This document shows positions 27,083 through 34,663 of a DNA stretch of 64,000 nucleotides, piece by piece. Made by a program: the position numbers and the translations under genes. Position 1 is the stretch's first letter, and each line of letters begins with the position of its first letter. The stretch comes from Sphingomonadales bacterium (GTDB lineage: Bacteria > Pseudomonadota > Alphaproteobacteria > Sphingomonadales > Sphingomonadaceae). Location of the stretch: positions 1,119,501 to 1,183,500 of the forward strand of contig JADJGU010000001.1 of the NCBI GenBank assembly GCA_016707885.1, read 5' to 3'. The notes under the pieces are model-generated. The model searched no databases. It was not told where the DNA came from and saw only the letters and a program-made list of their open reading frames with translations.

Positions 27083-28087
27083 ATGCGCGTAACGATCAAG
27101 GATGTTTCCCGAATAGCGGGCGTTTCGATCAAGACGGTGTCGCGCGTCCTCAACAAGGAAAAATATGTCAGCGACGAAACCCGCCGCAAGGTTGAGGAGG
27201 CGGTCGCTGCGCTCAACTTCAGCCCTAGCCTCGCTGCGCGCACATTGGCAGGTTCGCGGTCCTTTCAGATCGCACTGATCTATGACAATCATAGCCCCTA
27301 TTATATCCATGCCGTGCAGGAAGGCGTGTGGAACCGGTGCCGCGAGGAAGGCGTGCGCATGCTCGCCCAGCCGGTCGATGTCGACTCGCCTACGCTGGCG
27401 CTCGAGATTGGCGGGCTCATTGACGAAACCCATGTCGACGGGGTGATTTTATCATCGCCGGTGACTGATGCACCCGCCGCATTGGCTGAACTGGAACGAC
27501 GTGGCATTCGCTTTGTCCGCATCTCGCCGGGCACCAATCATGCGCTGACAAGCTCGGTTTTCATGGATGATGTGCAGGCGGCAGACGATATGACGACTCA
27601 CCTGATCAATCAGGGGCATAAGCGTATCGGCTTTGTAATCGGGCATCCGAACCATATGGCGAGCGACCAGCGCCATTTCGGCTATCGCCGTGCGCTTGAC
27701 CGGGCGGGCATCGCATATGAACCGGAATTGGTGCGCCCCGGCACGTTCGATTTTGAAAGCGGTATGGCAGCCGCAGAAGCGTTGCTGAAGCTCGCGCAAA
27801 AGCCCAGCGCGATCTTTGCCAGCAATGACGATATGGCGGCGGGTGTGCTGTCCTACGCACATCGTGTCGGCCTTGATGTGCCACAGGATTTGTCGGTCGC
27901 GGGCTTTGACGACACCCCGCTCGCGCAGTTGGTCTGGCCGCCTTTGACGACGGTGCGCCAACCCGTGCTGGAACTGGCTTATGCTGCCACTGACCAGCTG
28001 TTCTGTCCTGATCCGGCCATTGTTCACCAGCGACTACAACACGAAGTGATGGTTCGCGGGTCGACCGCACCATTGCGCAAATCCTGA
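27083..28087 (+). CDS. LacI-family regulator of the sulfonate-type cluster
   Basis: A 334-residue LacI/GalR regulator. The N-terminal helix-turn-helix and hinge are clear (TIKDVSRIAGVSIKTVSRVLN, then SPSLAARTLAGSRS), followed by a periplasmic-binding-protein-like sensor domain with the usual RIGFVIGHP and AIFASNDDMAAGVL. ATG 27083 is the natural start, since the DNA-binding domain begins right there. It lies between two transcription arms that both carry TGACA-N4-TGTCW sites, so it is the probable repressor of both arms. The LacI family usually responds to sugars or sugar phosphates, which hints at a sugar-like substrate. Confidence 0.92.
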   Translation: MRVTIKDVSRIAGVSIKTVSRVLNKEKYVSDETRRKVEEAVAALNFSPSLAARTLAGSRSFQIALIYDNHSPYYIHAVQEGVWNRCREEGVRMLAQPVDVDSPTLALEIGGLIDETHVDGVILSSPVTDAPAALAELERRGIRFVRISPGTNHALTSSVFMDDVQAADDMTTHLINQGHKRIGFVIGHPNHMASDQRHFGYRRALDRAGIAYEPELVRPGTFDFESGMAAAEALLKLAQKPSAIFASNDDMAAGVLSYAHRVGLDVPQDLSVAGFDDTPLAQLVWPPLTTVRQPVLELAYAATDQLFCPDPAIVHQRLQHEVMVRGSTAPLRKS

Positions 28088-28126
28088 TTTTACCGGCTTG
28101 ACGATAGGACGATTCAGGGTCCAATA

Positions 28127-28140
28127 AGACACCGTTGTCA
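28127..28140 (-). promoter_or_regulatory. LacI-type operator upstream of the aldo/keto reductase
   Basis: On the minus strand this reads TGACAACGGTGTCT, identical over 14 bases to 26981-26994. It lies 22 bp upstream of the ATG of the plus-strand catabolic arm, where a repressor would overlap the promoter or early transcript. It is also just 39 bp beyond the LacI stop. Confidence 0.75.
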
Positions 28141-28161
28141 TACCGGGGAGACGGAGCGTCC

Positions 28162-29085
28162 ATGAGCGCGAACCAGACATTGCCAACGCCCGCAAAGTTG
28201 CGGCGTTTGGGAAATAGCGAGATTGAGATCAGCAGCATTGCCTGGGGCATGTGGCGCCTTGCGGAGAATGGCCGCACGGCAGCCGATGCGGCCAAACTGG
28301 TCCATAGCGCGCTCGATGCGGGGATAAATTTCCTCGATACTGCAGATATTTACGGCTTCAATGGTGAGAGCGGGTTCGGCGACGCCGAAGCCCTGCTGGG
28401 CGAAGTGTTGGCCGCCGAACCTGCGCTTCGGGCACGCATGGTGCTGGCCAGCAAGGGTGGTATCATGCCGCCTTTGCCCTATGACCAGAGCGCCGCCTAT
28501 CTATCTTCGGCAATTGACGCGTCGCTCCAACGGCTCAAGACCGGGACGATCGATCTCTACCAGATCCACCGCCCCGATATACTTGCGCACCCGCAGGAAG
28601 TCGCCAAGACTCTCGATGACGCGGTCAAAGCGGGCAAGATCCGGACTATTGGCGTTTCAAACTTTACGATCCACCAGACAGCGGCGCTCAACCAGTTCCT
28701 CGGAAACAAGCTGGTGGCGACGCAGCCGGAAATCAGCCCGCTGCGCATCACCTGCTTTGAAAATGGCGAGCTTGATCAGGCGATGATGATGGGCCTGACT
28801 CCGCTGGCGTGGTCGCCGCTCGGTGGTGGCCGCCTCGCCAATCCAGAGAGCGAGCGCGACAAGGCTGTTGCTGCTGAACTTGACCGTGTTGCTGGAGCAC
28901 AAGGCGTATCGCGGACCGTCGCCGCCTATAGCTGGCTGATGGCACATCCTGCAGGCATCATCCCGATTGTCGGTTCGCAACAGCTGGAGCGCATCGCCGA
29001 ATCTGCCGAAGCCTACAAGGTCCGCTGGTCAAGGCAGGACTGGTATGCCGTGCTTGTCGCGGCACGAGGAGAAAGGCTGCCCTGA
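28162..29085 (+). CDS. Aldo/keto reductase
   Basis: A 307-residue NADPH-type aldo/keto reductase. The catalytic tetrad is visible: Asp and Tyr in NFLDTADIYGF, Lys in MVLASKGG and His in LYQIHRPD. The C-terminal cofactor region is IIPIVGSQQLERIAES. It resembles the YdhF-like branch. ATG 28162 is chosen over an in-frame GTG at 28135 because it follows a GGGGAGACGGAG ribosome site and because the operator would otherwise be within the coding region. In the Agrobacterium sulfoquinovose monooxygenase pathway an aldo/keto reductase (SmoB) reduces the aldehyde sugar left after desulfonation to glucose; this gene could do the same. Confidence 0.88.
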   Translation: MSANQTLPTPAKLRRLGNSEIEISSIAWGMWRLAENGRTAADAAKLVHSALDAGINFLDTADIYGFNGESGFGDAEALLGEVLAAEPALRARMVLASKGGIMPPLPYDQSAAYLSSAIDASLQRLKTGTIDLYQIHRPDILAHPQEVAKTLDDAVKAGKIRTIGVSNFTIHQTAALNQFLGNKLVATQPEISPLRITCFENGELDQAMMMGLTPLAWSPLGGGRLANPESERDKAVAAELDRVAGAQGVSRTVAAYSWLMAHPAGIIPIVGSQQLERIAESAEAYKVRWSRQDWYAVLVAARGERLP

Positions 29086-29100
29086 GCTGCCATATGAAGC

Positions 29101-29124
29101 GATCCGGCCAGTTCGGACCGGATC
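29101..29124 (+). other. Intergenic hairpin between AKR and monooxygenase genes
   Basis: GATCCGG and CCGGATC form a perfect 7-bp stem, extended by imperfect pairs around AGTT. No T-run follows, so it is more likely an mRNA processing or stability element, or a weak attenuator, than a terminator. The intergenic distance here is 101 bp, the largest in this arm. Confidence 0.4.
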
Positions 29125-29186
29125 ACCGTTGAAACTGCACGTCGAACCGGTTTGCCGTTAGCGCCGGTCGGCAAAGGAGAGTGTAT

Positions 29187-30275
29187 ATGAGCGGCCAACA
29201 ATGCGAGATCGCCTGGTTTTCGGCGCTTTGCGACGATGACTATGAATTTCTGGGGGTCCCCGATCCCTATCTGCAATCAAGCTGGGAGCATTGCCGCAAC
29301 ATCGTGCTGCGCGCCGAAGAGGGCGGGTTTGATAATATCCTGCTGCCTTCGGGTTACCAGCTCGGCCTTGATACCACAGCCTTCGCCGCCGCCGTCGCAA
29401 CGCAGGTCAAGCGGATGAAACTGCTTTGGGCGACGCGCATGGGCGAGGATTGGCCGCCGCAATTGGCGCGCCGCATCGCCACGCTCGACCGCATCCTTGG
29501 CCCCAATGCTGCCGGAACCGGCGGGCGGCTGAACGTCAACATCATCTCGTCAGACATGCCAGGCGAAAAGATCGAAAGCGGCCCGCGCTATCGCCGTGCC
29601 ACCGAGATCATGAAGATTGTTCGGACATTGCTCAACGGCGCGTCGCTCGATTTCCAAGGCGAGTTCTACAACCTCCAGCTTGATCCGGCGCGCATCACAA
29701 CCCTGTCGGGCAAATGCCCGGCGTTCTATTTTGGCGGCCTCAGCCACGAGGCGCGCGAATGCGCCGCAGAGGGCTGCGACGTCTATCTGATGTGGCCCGA
29801 CACAATGGACAAGGTGCGCGAAACGATCACCGACATGAAGCAGCGCGCCGCCGCCAAGGGCCGCGCCCTCAGATTCGGTTATCGTGTTCATGTTGTTGTG
29901 CGCGAAACCGAGGAGGAGGCGCGCGCCTATGCCGACCGGTTGCTGTCCAAGCTCGACGAAGATGCGGGCAAGGCGATCCGCGAAAAGTCGCTCGATGCCA
30001 AAAATTACGGCGTGCAGCGTCAGCAGGAATTGCGCGGTGCCGCGGGCGGTGACGGCTTTGTTGAGGACAATCTGTGGACCGGGATCGGTCGTGCCCGTTC
30101 GGGTTGCGGCGCGGCGATCGTCGGCACGCCCGATCAGGTGCTTGCCAAATTGCGCGCTTATCAGGCGGAAGGCATTGAGGCCTTCATTCTCTCCGGTTAT
30201 CCGCATATGCAGGAAGCGGACATGTTCGCGCGTTACGTCTTGCCGCATATCCAGCATGGGCCGCTGGCGCTATAA
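29187..30275 (+). CDS. SsuD-like FMNH2-dependent sulfonate monooxygenase
   Basis: A 362-residue luciferase-like TIM-barrel flavin monooxygenase that clearly belongs to the alkanesulfonate monooxygenase (SsuD) branch. Residues that bind flavin or sulfonate in SsuD have counterparts: Trp in VYLMWPD, Arg233 and His235 in YRVHVVVRETEEEA, Arg304 in RARSGCGAAIVG, and Tyr338 and His340 in LSGYPH. Also shared are GRLNVNIISSD and LWTGIG. These enzymes use FMNH2 from a partner reductase and oxygen to cleave the C-S bond, releasing sulfite and an aldehyde. The branch also contains the sulfoquinovose enzyme SmoC. ATG 29187 follows an AAAGGAGA ribosome site. The call to a sulfonate enzyme is strong; the exact substrate is inferred. 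Confidence 0.88.
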   Translation: MSGQQCEIAWFSALCDDDYEFLGVPDPYLQSSWEHCRNIVLRAEEGGFDNILLPSGYQLGLDTTAFAAAVATQVKRMKLLWATRMGEDWPPQLARRIATLDRILGPNAAGTGGRLNVNIISSDMPGEKIESGPRYRRATEIMKIVRTLLNGASLDFQGEFYNLQLDPARITTLSGKCPAFYFGGLSHEARECAAEGCDVYLMWPDTMDKVRETITDMKQRAAAKGRALRFGYRVHVVVRETEEEARAYADRLLSKLDEDAGKAIREKSLDAKNYGVQRQQELRGAAGGDGFVEDNLWTGIGRARSGCGAAIVGTPDQVLAKLRAYQAEGIEAFILSGYPHMQEADMFARYVLPHIQHGPLAL

Positions 30276-30298
30276 CACCGCCGATACAGGGAGCAGTG

Positions 30299-31780
30299 AT
30301 GGAGATTTATGATGTCGCGGTCATTGGCGGTGGGGTCAATGGATGCGGCATCGCGCGCGATGCTGCGGGGCGCGGCGCCCGCGTTTTGCTGCTTGAAGCA
30401 AAAGATTTAGCGAACGGAACCTCTTCCGCATCAAGCAAGCTGATTCATGGCGGGTTGCGCTATCTGGAGCATTATGAATTTGCTCTAGTGCGCGAATCGC
30501 TGACCGAGCGCGAGACGCTGTGGGCGATTGCCCCGCACATCATCTGGCCGATGCGTTTCGTGTTGCCGCATGTGAAAGGCCTGCGTCCGCGCTGGCTGCT
30601 GCGGTTGGGGCTGTTCCTCTACGACCATCTGGGCGCACGCAAACGCCTGCCTGCAACGCAAAGCGTCAAGCTGTCACAGCACCCGGCAGGTGGGCCGCTG
30701 AAACCCGAATTCACAAACGGGTTCGTTTATTCGGATTGCTGGGTGGACGATGCCCGGCTGGTTGTGCTCAACGCCCGCGACGCCGCCAATCATGGCGCGC
30801 ATGTCGTAACACGCTGCCCGGTCACCCGCCTCGAGCGCAAGGATGACCTTTGGCATATCGATGCCGGTGATCGCGCGTTCCAGGCGCGTGCGATCGTCAA
30901 CGCAGCCGGCCCATCGGTGTTGCAAGTGCTGAGCCACAGCCCGGACAAGGCTGATTATGCCATGCGGCTGGTGCGCGGCTCGCATATCGTCGTGCCCAAG
31001 CTGTTCGATCACCCTTATCCTTATTTTTTCCAGTTGCCCGATGGCCGGATTTTCTTTGCCATCCCCTATGAGCATGATTTCACGCTGATCGGCACCACCG
31101 ATGCCGACCACAAGGATGGCCTCGACCATATCGAGGCCAGCGCGGACGAGATCGCCTATTTATGCGAAGGGGCGAGCCACTTTTTCAATTCGCCCGTCCG
31201 TCCAGAAGATGTCGTCTGGTCCTATTCGGGTGTGCGACCTTTGGTTGACGATGGTTCAGGCAAACCCGAAGCGGCGACGCGCGGCTATCGGCTCGACCTA
31301 AGCGACGCCGAAGACGGCGCGCCGATCCTGAACATTTTCGGAGGCAAGATCACAACCTACCGGCACCTGGCCGAAGAAGCCGTCGATCTGCTAGCCACGC
31401 GGTTGCCGCTACCGGCGAACAGACATTGGACGGCTACCAAGGCACTGCCTGGCGGCGATTTCGATGTCGACGCGACGGTGGCCGAACGGCAAAAGCTGCA
31501 GGAGAACTATCCGTTCCTCGAACCCGATTGGGTGGATCGTCTGTTTAAATGCTATGGTCTGGACAGCTATGCCATCCTCGGCGACGCAAAAACCCTATCC
31601 GATTGCGGCCAGCATTTCGGCCATGGCCTTACCGAACGTGAAATCGAACATTTGACCGGCAAAGAATGGGCTCGCACGTTCGACGACATATTGTGGCGGC
31701 GCACAAAACTGGGCCTGCGGATGAATCAGCAAGAGCAGCTACAGCTCGAAAACTATCTCAGAAAGGCGGTGGCCACATGA
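30299..31780 (+). CDS. GlpD-like FAD-dependent dehydrogenase
   Basis: A 493-residue flavoprotein of the glycerol-3-phosphate dehydrogenase (GlpD) family. The FAD motif GGGVNGCGIARDAAGRG is at the N-terminus, followed by the GlpD signature SSASSKLIHGGLRYLE and later SYSGVRPLVDD and GGKITTYR. GlpD oxidises glycerol 3-phosphate to dihydroxyacetone phosphate and feeds electrons to quinone at the inner membrane. In this operon it could use the glycerol part of a glycoside such as sulfoquinovosyl glycerol, although no glycerol kinase is in the window. ATG 30299 is preferred to a GTG one codon upstream. It overlaps the FMN reductase gene by ATGA. Confidence 0.88.
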   Translation: MEIYDVAVIGGGVNGCGIARDAAGRGARVLLLEAKDLANGTSSASSKLIHGGLRYLEHYEFALVRESLTERETLWAIAPHIIWPMRFVLPHVKGLRPRWLLRLGLFLYDHLGARKRLPATQSVKLSQHPAGGPLKPEFTNGFVYSDCWVDDARLVVLNARDAANHGAHVVTRCPVTRLERKDDLWHIDAGDRAFQARAIVNAAGPSVLQVLSHSPDKADYAMRLVRGSHIVVPKLFDHPYPYFFQLPDGRIFFAIPYEHDFTLIGTTDADHKDGLDHIEASADEIAYLCEGASHFFNSPVRPEDVVWSYSGVRPLVDDGSGKPEAATRGYRLDLSDAEDGAPILNIFGGKITTYRHLAEEAVDLLATRLPLPANRHWTATKALPGGDFDVDATVAERQKLQENYPFLEPDWVDRLFKCYGLDSYAILGDAKTLSDCGQHFGHGLTEREIEHLTGKEWARTFDDILWRRTKLGLRMNQQEQLQLENYLRKAVAT

Positions 31781-32355
31781 GCCCCAAAATTGTCGCCATC
31801 GGCGGAACGATTAACCCCGGCAGTTCGACGGAAATGGCGTTGCGCACCGCGTTGGCTGTGGCCGAAGCACAGGGTGCCGAAGTCAAATTATTCGGCGGCG
31901 AGTATCTTGCGGCCCTCCCCCATTATCGCAGCAAGGCGCACAGCGCGGCGGACGGATCGGAAATGGTTGAGGCAGTCCGCGCGGCAGACGGCATCATCAT
32001 TGCAGCCCCCGGTTATCATGGCACAATTTCAGGGCTGGTGAAAAACGCGCTCGACTATCTAGAAGACCTGTCAAAAGACGACCGGCCCTATCTCGATGGC
32101 CGCGCTGTAGGCTTGATCGCAACCGCTTTTGGCGATCAGGCCAGCATGAGCACGATGCAGACTTTACGCAGTATCGTCCACGCCCTGCGCGGCTGGCCGA
32201 CGCCGATGGGAGCGACCGTCCGCACCTATCCCGACCTGTTCTCACCTGATGGGGAGTGCCTTGACGACCGGGTTTCGATGCAGCTCGATATTGTAGGAAA
32301 ACAGGTTGTGCAGGGCGCACGCAGCTTTGCCGCAACCTCGGGGGGGCACGCATGA
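31777..32355 (+). CDS. NAD(P)H-dependent FMN reductase (SsuE-like)
   Basis: A 192-residue flavodoxin-fold reductase. The phosphate-binding loop GGTINPGSSTEMA is near residues 8-20 and the family's PGYHGTISGLVKNALDYLEDL follows in the middle; GLIATAFGDQASMSTMQTLRSI is also typical. Such proteins reduce FMN with NAD(P)H and pass it to two-component monooxygenases, as SsuE does for SsuD. The start lies in an ATGA overlap with the GlpD-like gene and the stop in another ATGA overlap, so it is tightly coupled within the operon. It is the evident partner of the SsuD-like enzyme encoded 1.5 kb upstream. Confidence 0.87.
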   Translation: MSPKIVAIGGTINPGSSTEMALRTALAVAEAQGAEVKLFGGEYLAALPHYRSKAHSAADGSEMVEAVRAADGIIIAAPGYHGTISGLVKNALDYLEDLSKDDRPYLDGRAVGLIATAFGDQASMSTMQTLRSIVHALRGWPTPMGATVRTYPDLFSPDGECLDDRVSMQLDIVGKQVVQGARSFAATSGGHA

Positions 32356-32966
32356 ACGATCTGAACGCAGCGATCGAGGCGCTGGGCAAAGGTGAAATCA
32401 TCGTCATCACCGGCGATCGGTTCCGGCGCGGCGACATCGATTTCGCAATTGCGGCCAAGCATATCACAGCCGATGCGATCAACTTCATGGCGCGTCATGG
32501 CCGCGGCCTGATCTGCCTCTCACTGACCCCGGCCCGCGCGGTCAAACTGGGTATCAGCCTGATCAATCCGGGCAGCGAGCGCCAGTCAGGTCGCCCCTTT
32601 GGCAGATCGATCGAAGCGCGTGTTGACGTGACCACGGGCATATCCGCTGCCGATCGGGCGAAGACGGTGGAAGTGGCCGTAGCCGATGGAGCGAATAGCG
32701 ACGATCTGGTTTCTCCCGGACATGTCTTTCCGTTGATTGCGGCAGATGGTGGCGTTGTGGAACGGCCGGCTGCAGCGGAAGCGTCCATAGAGTTGTGTCG
32801 CCTTGCCGGGTGCGGGGATGCAGCGGTCATTTGCTCGATCATGCGCGATGATGGCGAGATGGCGAGGCTCAACGACATAAGCGAACTGATTGCTCGCTTT
32901 GATCTGAAAGTGGCCGACATCGATGATCTGCTGACGCAAATGAAAAATCTGCCGCCTGCAAATTGA
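32352..32966 (+). CDS. RibB-like protein lacking key active-site residues
   Basis: A 204-residue protein with the full fold of 3,4-dihydroxy-2-butanone 4-phosphate synthase (RibB): GRGLICLSLTPARAVKLG, TTGISAADRAKTV, SPGHVFPLIAADGGVVER and RLAGCGDAAVICSIMRDDG. Two motifs needed for metal binding and catalysis have changed. The REnEGD loop is R23-F-R-R-G-D28, without either glutamate. The GHTEA motif reads A140-A-A-E-A144, without the metal-binding His. Classical activity is therefore unlikely. Lying last in an operon with an FMN monooxygenase and FMN reductase, it may have a new catalytic role or bind a sugar-phosphate-like ligand. The start overlaps the reductase stop by ATGA. Confidence 0.8.
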   Translation: MNDLNAAIEALGKGEIIVITGDRFRRGDIDFAIAAKHITADAINFMARHGRGLICLSLTPARAVKLGISLINPGSERQSGRPFGRSIEARVDVTTGISAADRAKTVEVAVADGANSDDLVSPGHVFPLIAADGGVVERPAAAEASIELCRLAGCGDAAVICSIMRDDGEMARLNDISELIARFDLKVADIDDLLTQMKNLPPAN

Positions 32967-33003
32967 GGGCGCGGAAGGCTCAGTCAGTCTTTTGGAAGCG
33001 GCG

Positions 33004-34509
33004 TCAGGCCGATGCGGGGCAGTATTTTTTCAGATAGTCACCGTGGCTAGGCATATGCTGGACGACATAGCGGATCGATTGCTCGATCGCGTCGAGCTCT
33101 TGCTTGGTTGAGGGCTGATTTAGGCAATCGGCCATCGGATTGTGGCCGTTCATCATGATTCCTTGCCCCATCATCACCGCGGCCCAACTGGTTTCGGTGA
33201 ATAGTTCATCATCCTCGCGGAAGATCTGGCCGTTCAGGCGAAACAAATCGGTTTTCTCGGTCAGGCTTTCGGGTACCGCCATTGTGCGGCAATAGTTCCA
33301 GAACTCGCTATCGTCTCTTGCGGTCGTGTTGTAGTGGAGGATCAAAAAGTCGCGGATGCGTGTGTATTCCTTGGTGGTCAGCCGGTTGAAGGCATCCTCC
33401 TGCGCTTGCGTGATGCCATCAAGCGAAAGCAGCGCGATCAGCTTGTTGATACCTGTGTTGATCAGGTGGATCGACGTGGATTCGAGCGGCTCCATGAACC
33501 CTGCTGAAAGGCCCAGGGCGACGACATTCTTGTTCCAGAACTTCTTGCGCCTTCCGGTGGTGAAGCGGAGGAAATTGGGGTCGGCTCCCGGCTTGCCGGC
33601 GATATTCTTCACCAAGATGTCGAGCGCCTCATCGTCCGACATGAAGCTGCTGCAATAAACATGGCCGTTGCCGTTGCGATGCTGCAGCGGGACCTGCCAT
33701 TGCCAACCTGCCTTGTGCGCAGTGGCGCGGGTATAGGGCAGCGGACCGCTGCCTTCCTCGCGCTCACAGGGAAGGGCGACCGCGCGGTCGCAGGGCAGAT
33801 AGTTGGTCCAATCCTCGTATCCGGTCTTCATCGCCTGTTCGATCAGGAGACCGCGAAAGCCGGAGCAATCGATGAAAAGATCGCCCGCGATTTGGGTTCC
33901 GTCCTCCAGCGTGATTGAGGTAACGAAGCCGCTTTCGCCGTCGATGGCGACGTCGTCGACCTTGCCCTCCAGACGAATCACGCCGCGCTTCTCGGCATAG
34001 CCTCGCAGGTAGCGGGCATAGCGTCCGGCATCGAGATGGTAAGCGTAATTGACCGGGGGCAGGTCTTCGCGGGCATAGTCTTCGGTACGGGCAAAGCGAC
34101 CGAAATAGGCGGCCATGGTTTCGAGGTTAAAGACCTGGATTGGGCGCTTGTCTCCCGTCGCCTTGAATTTGTGCCAGGTGTGGTGGAAGGACATGCCTCC
34201 CATTTGATAGCCATAATTGCCGAAGGGGTGGATATAGCTGTCGCCAATCTTGCCCCAGTTGACGAACTGGATGCCCAGCTTGAAACTGCCCTGAACGGCC
34301 GACAGCATTTCGCGTTCGTCAACTTCGAGTAGCTTGTTGAAATCGAGGAAGGGCGGAATGGTAGCCTCGCCGACGCCGACGGTACCGATCATCTCCGATT
34401 CAACCAGCGTGATGGCAACATCGCGCCCAGCGCGTAGGCGGGAAAGTGCGGCGGCCGCCATCCAGCCTGCGGTTCCACCGCCGACAATCACGATTTTCTC
34501 AATGGCCAT
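33004..34509 (-). CDS. Flavin-dependent tryptophan-halogenase-like protein
   Basis: A 501-residue flavin-dependent halogenase family protein. The FAD motif is GGGTAGW (residues 10-16), the lysine equivalent to the catalytic Lys of PrnA is Lys77 in GSFKLG, and the halogenase signature appears as W269-Q-W271-Q-V-P274, a WxWxIP variant. The family transfers halogen to aromatic rings using FADH2, oxygen and halide. Genes of this type often lie next to TonB receptors of sugar-utilisation loci in Caulobacter, Xanthomonas and sphingomonads; the BrvH brominase is a related case. ATG 34509 has a GGGAGG ribosome site; an upstream start is less likely. It is divergent from the large TonB receptor gene and shares its control region. 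Confidence 0.87.
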   Translation of the reverse strand: MAIEKIVIVGGGTAGWMAAAALSRLRAGRDVAITLVESEMIGTVGVGEATIPPFLDFNKLLEVDEREMLSAVQGSFKLGIQFVNWGKIGDSYIHPFGNYGYQMGGMSFHHTWHKFKATGDKRPIQVFNLETMAAYFGRFARTEDYAREDLPPVNYAYHLDAGRYARYLRGYAEKRGVIRLEGKVDDVAIDGESGFVTSITLEDGTQIAGDLFIDCSGFRGLLIEQAMKTGYEDWTNYLPCDRAVALPCEREEGSGPLPYTRATAHKAGWQWQVPLQHRNGNGHVYCSSFMSDDEALDILVKNIAGKPGADPNFLRFTTGRRKKFWNKNVVALGLSAGFMEPLESTSIHLINTGINKLIALLSLDGITQAQEDAFNRLTTKEYTRIRDFLILHYNTTARDDSEFWNYCRTMAVPESLTEKTDLFRLNGQIFREDDELFTETSWAAVMMGQGIMMNGHNPMADCLNQPSTKQELDAIEQSIRYVVQHMPSHGDYLKKYCPASA

Positions 34510-34561
34510 GGTGCCTTTTCCTCCCAGAAACCGCATAGACATATAACGCAGTCGCGCCAAT

Positions 34562-34573
34562 TGTGAACGTTCA
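34562..34573 (+). promoter_or_regulatory. LacI-type operator half of a pair (glucan locus)
   Basis: TGTGAACGTTCA, palindromic around the central ACGT, lies in the 154-bp divergent region between the halogenase and receptor genes. It resembles the site 11 bp further right and the one before the GH3 gene at 43696-43709. Confidence 0.65.
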
Positions 34574-34583
34574 TTTTATATCT

Positions 34584-34597
34584 TGTGAACGCTCTCA
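34584..34597 (+). promoter_or_regulatory. LacI-type operator (glucan locus)
   Basis: TGTGAACGCTCTCA differs by a single base from TGTGAACGTTCTCA upstream of the GH3 beta-glucosidase gene. Together with the neighbour at 34562 it forms a likely binding region for the LacI protein encoded at 39.0-40.1 kb. Confidence 0.7.
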
Positions 34598-34663
34598 ATT
34601 GGTATTATGTGTCAAAATGACGGAGGGATTCATACCCCCGCAAGAGGATTTAGGGAGGTTTGC

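Noticed and set aside
29101..29124. Hairpin between AKR and monooxygenase genes as a riboswitch or full terminator
   Set aside because: The structure is a simple short stem with no T-run and no recognisable conserved aptamer such as the FMN element.
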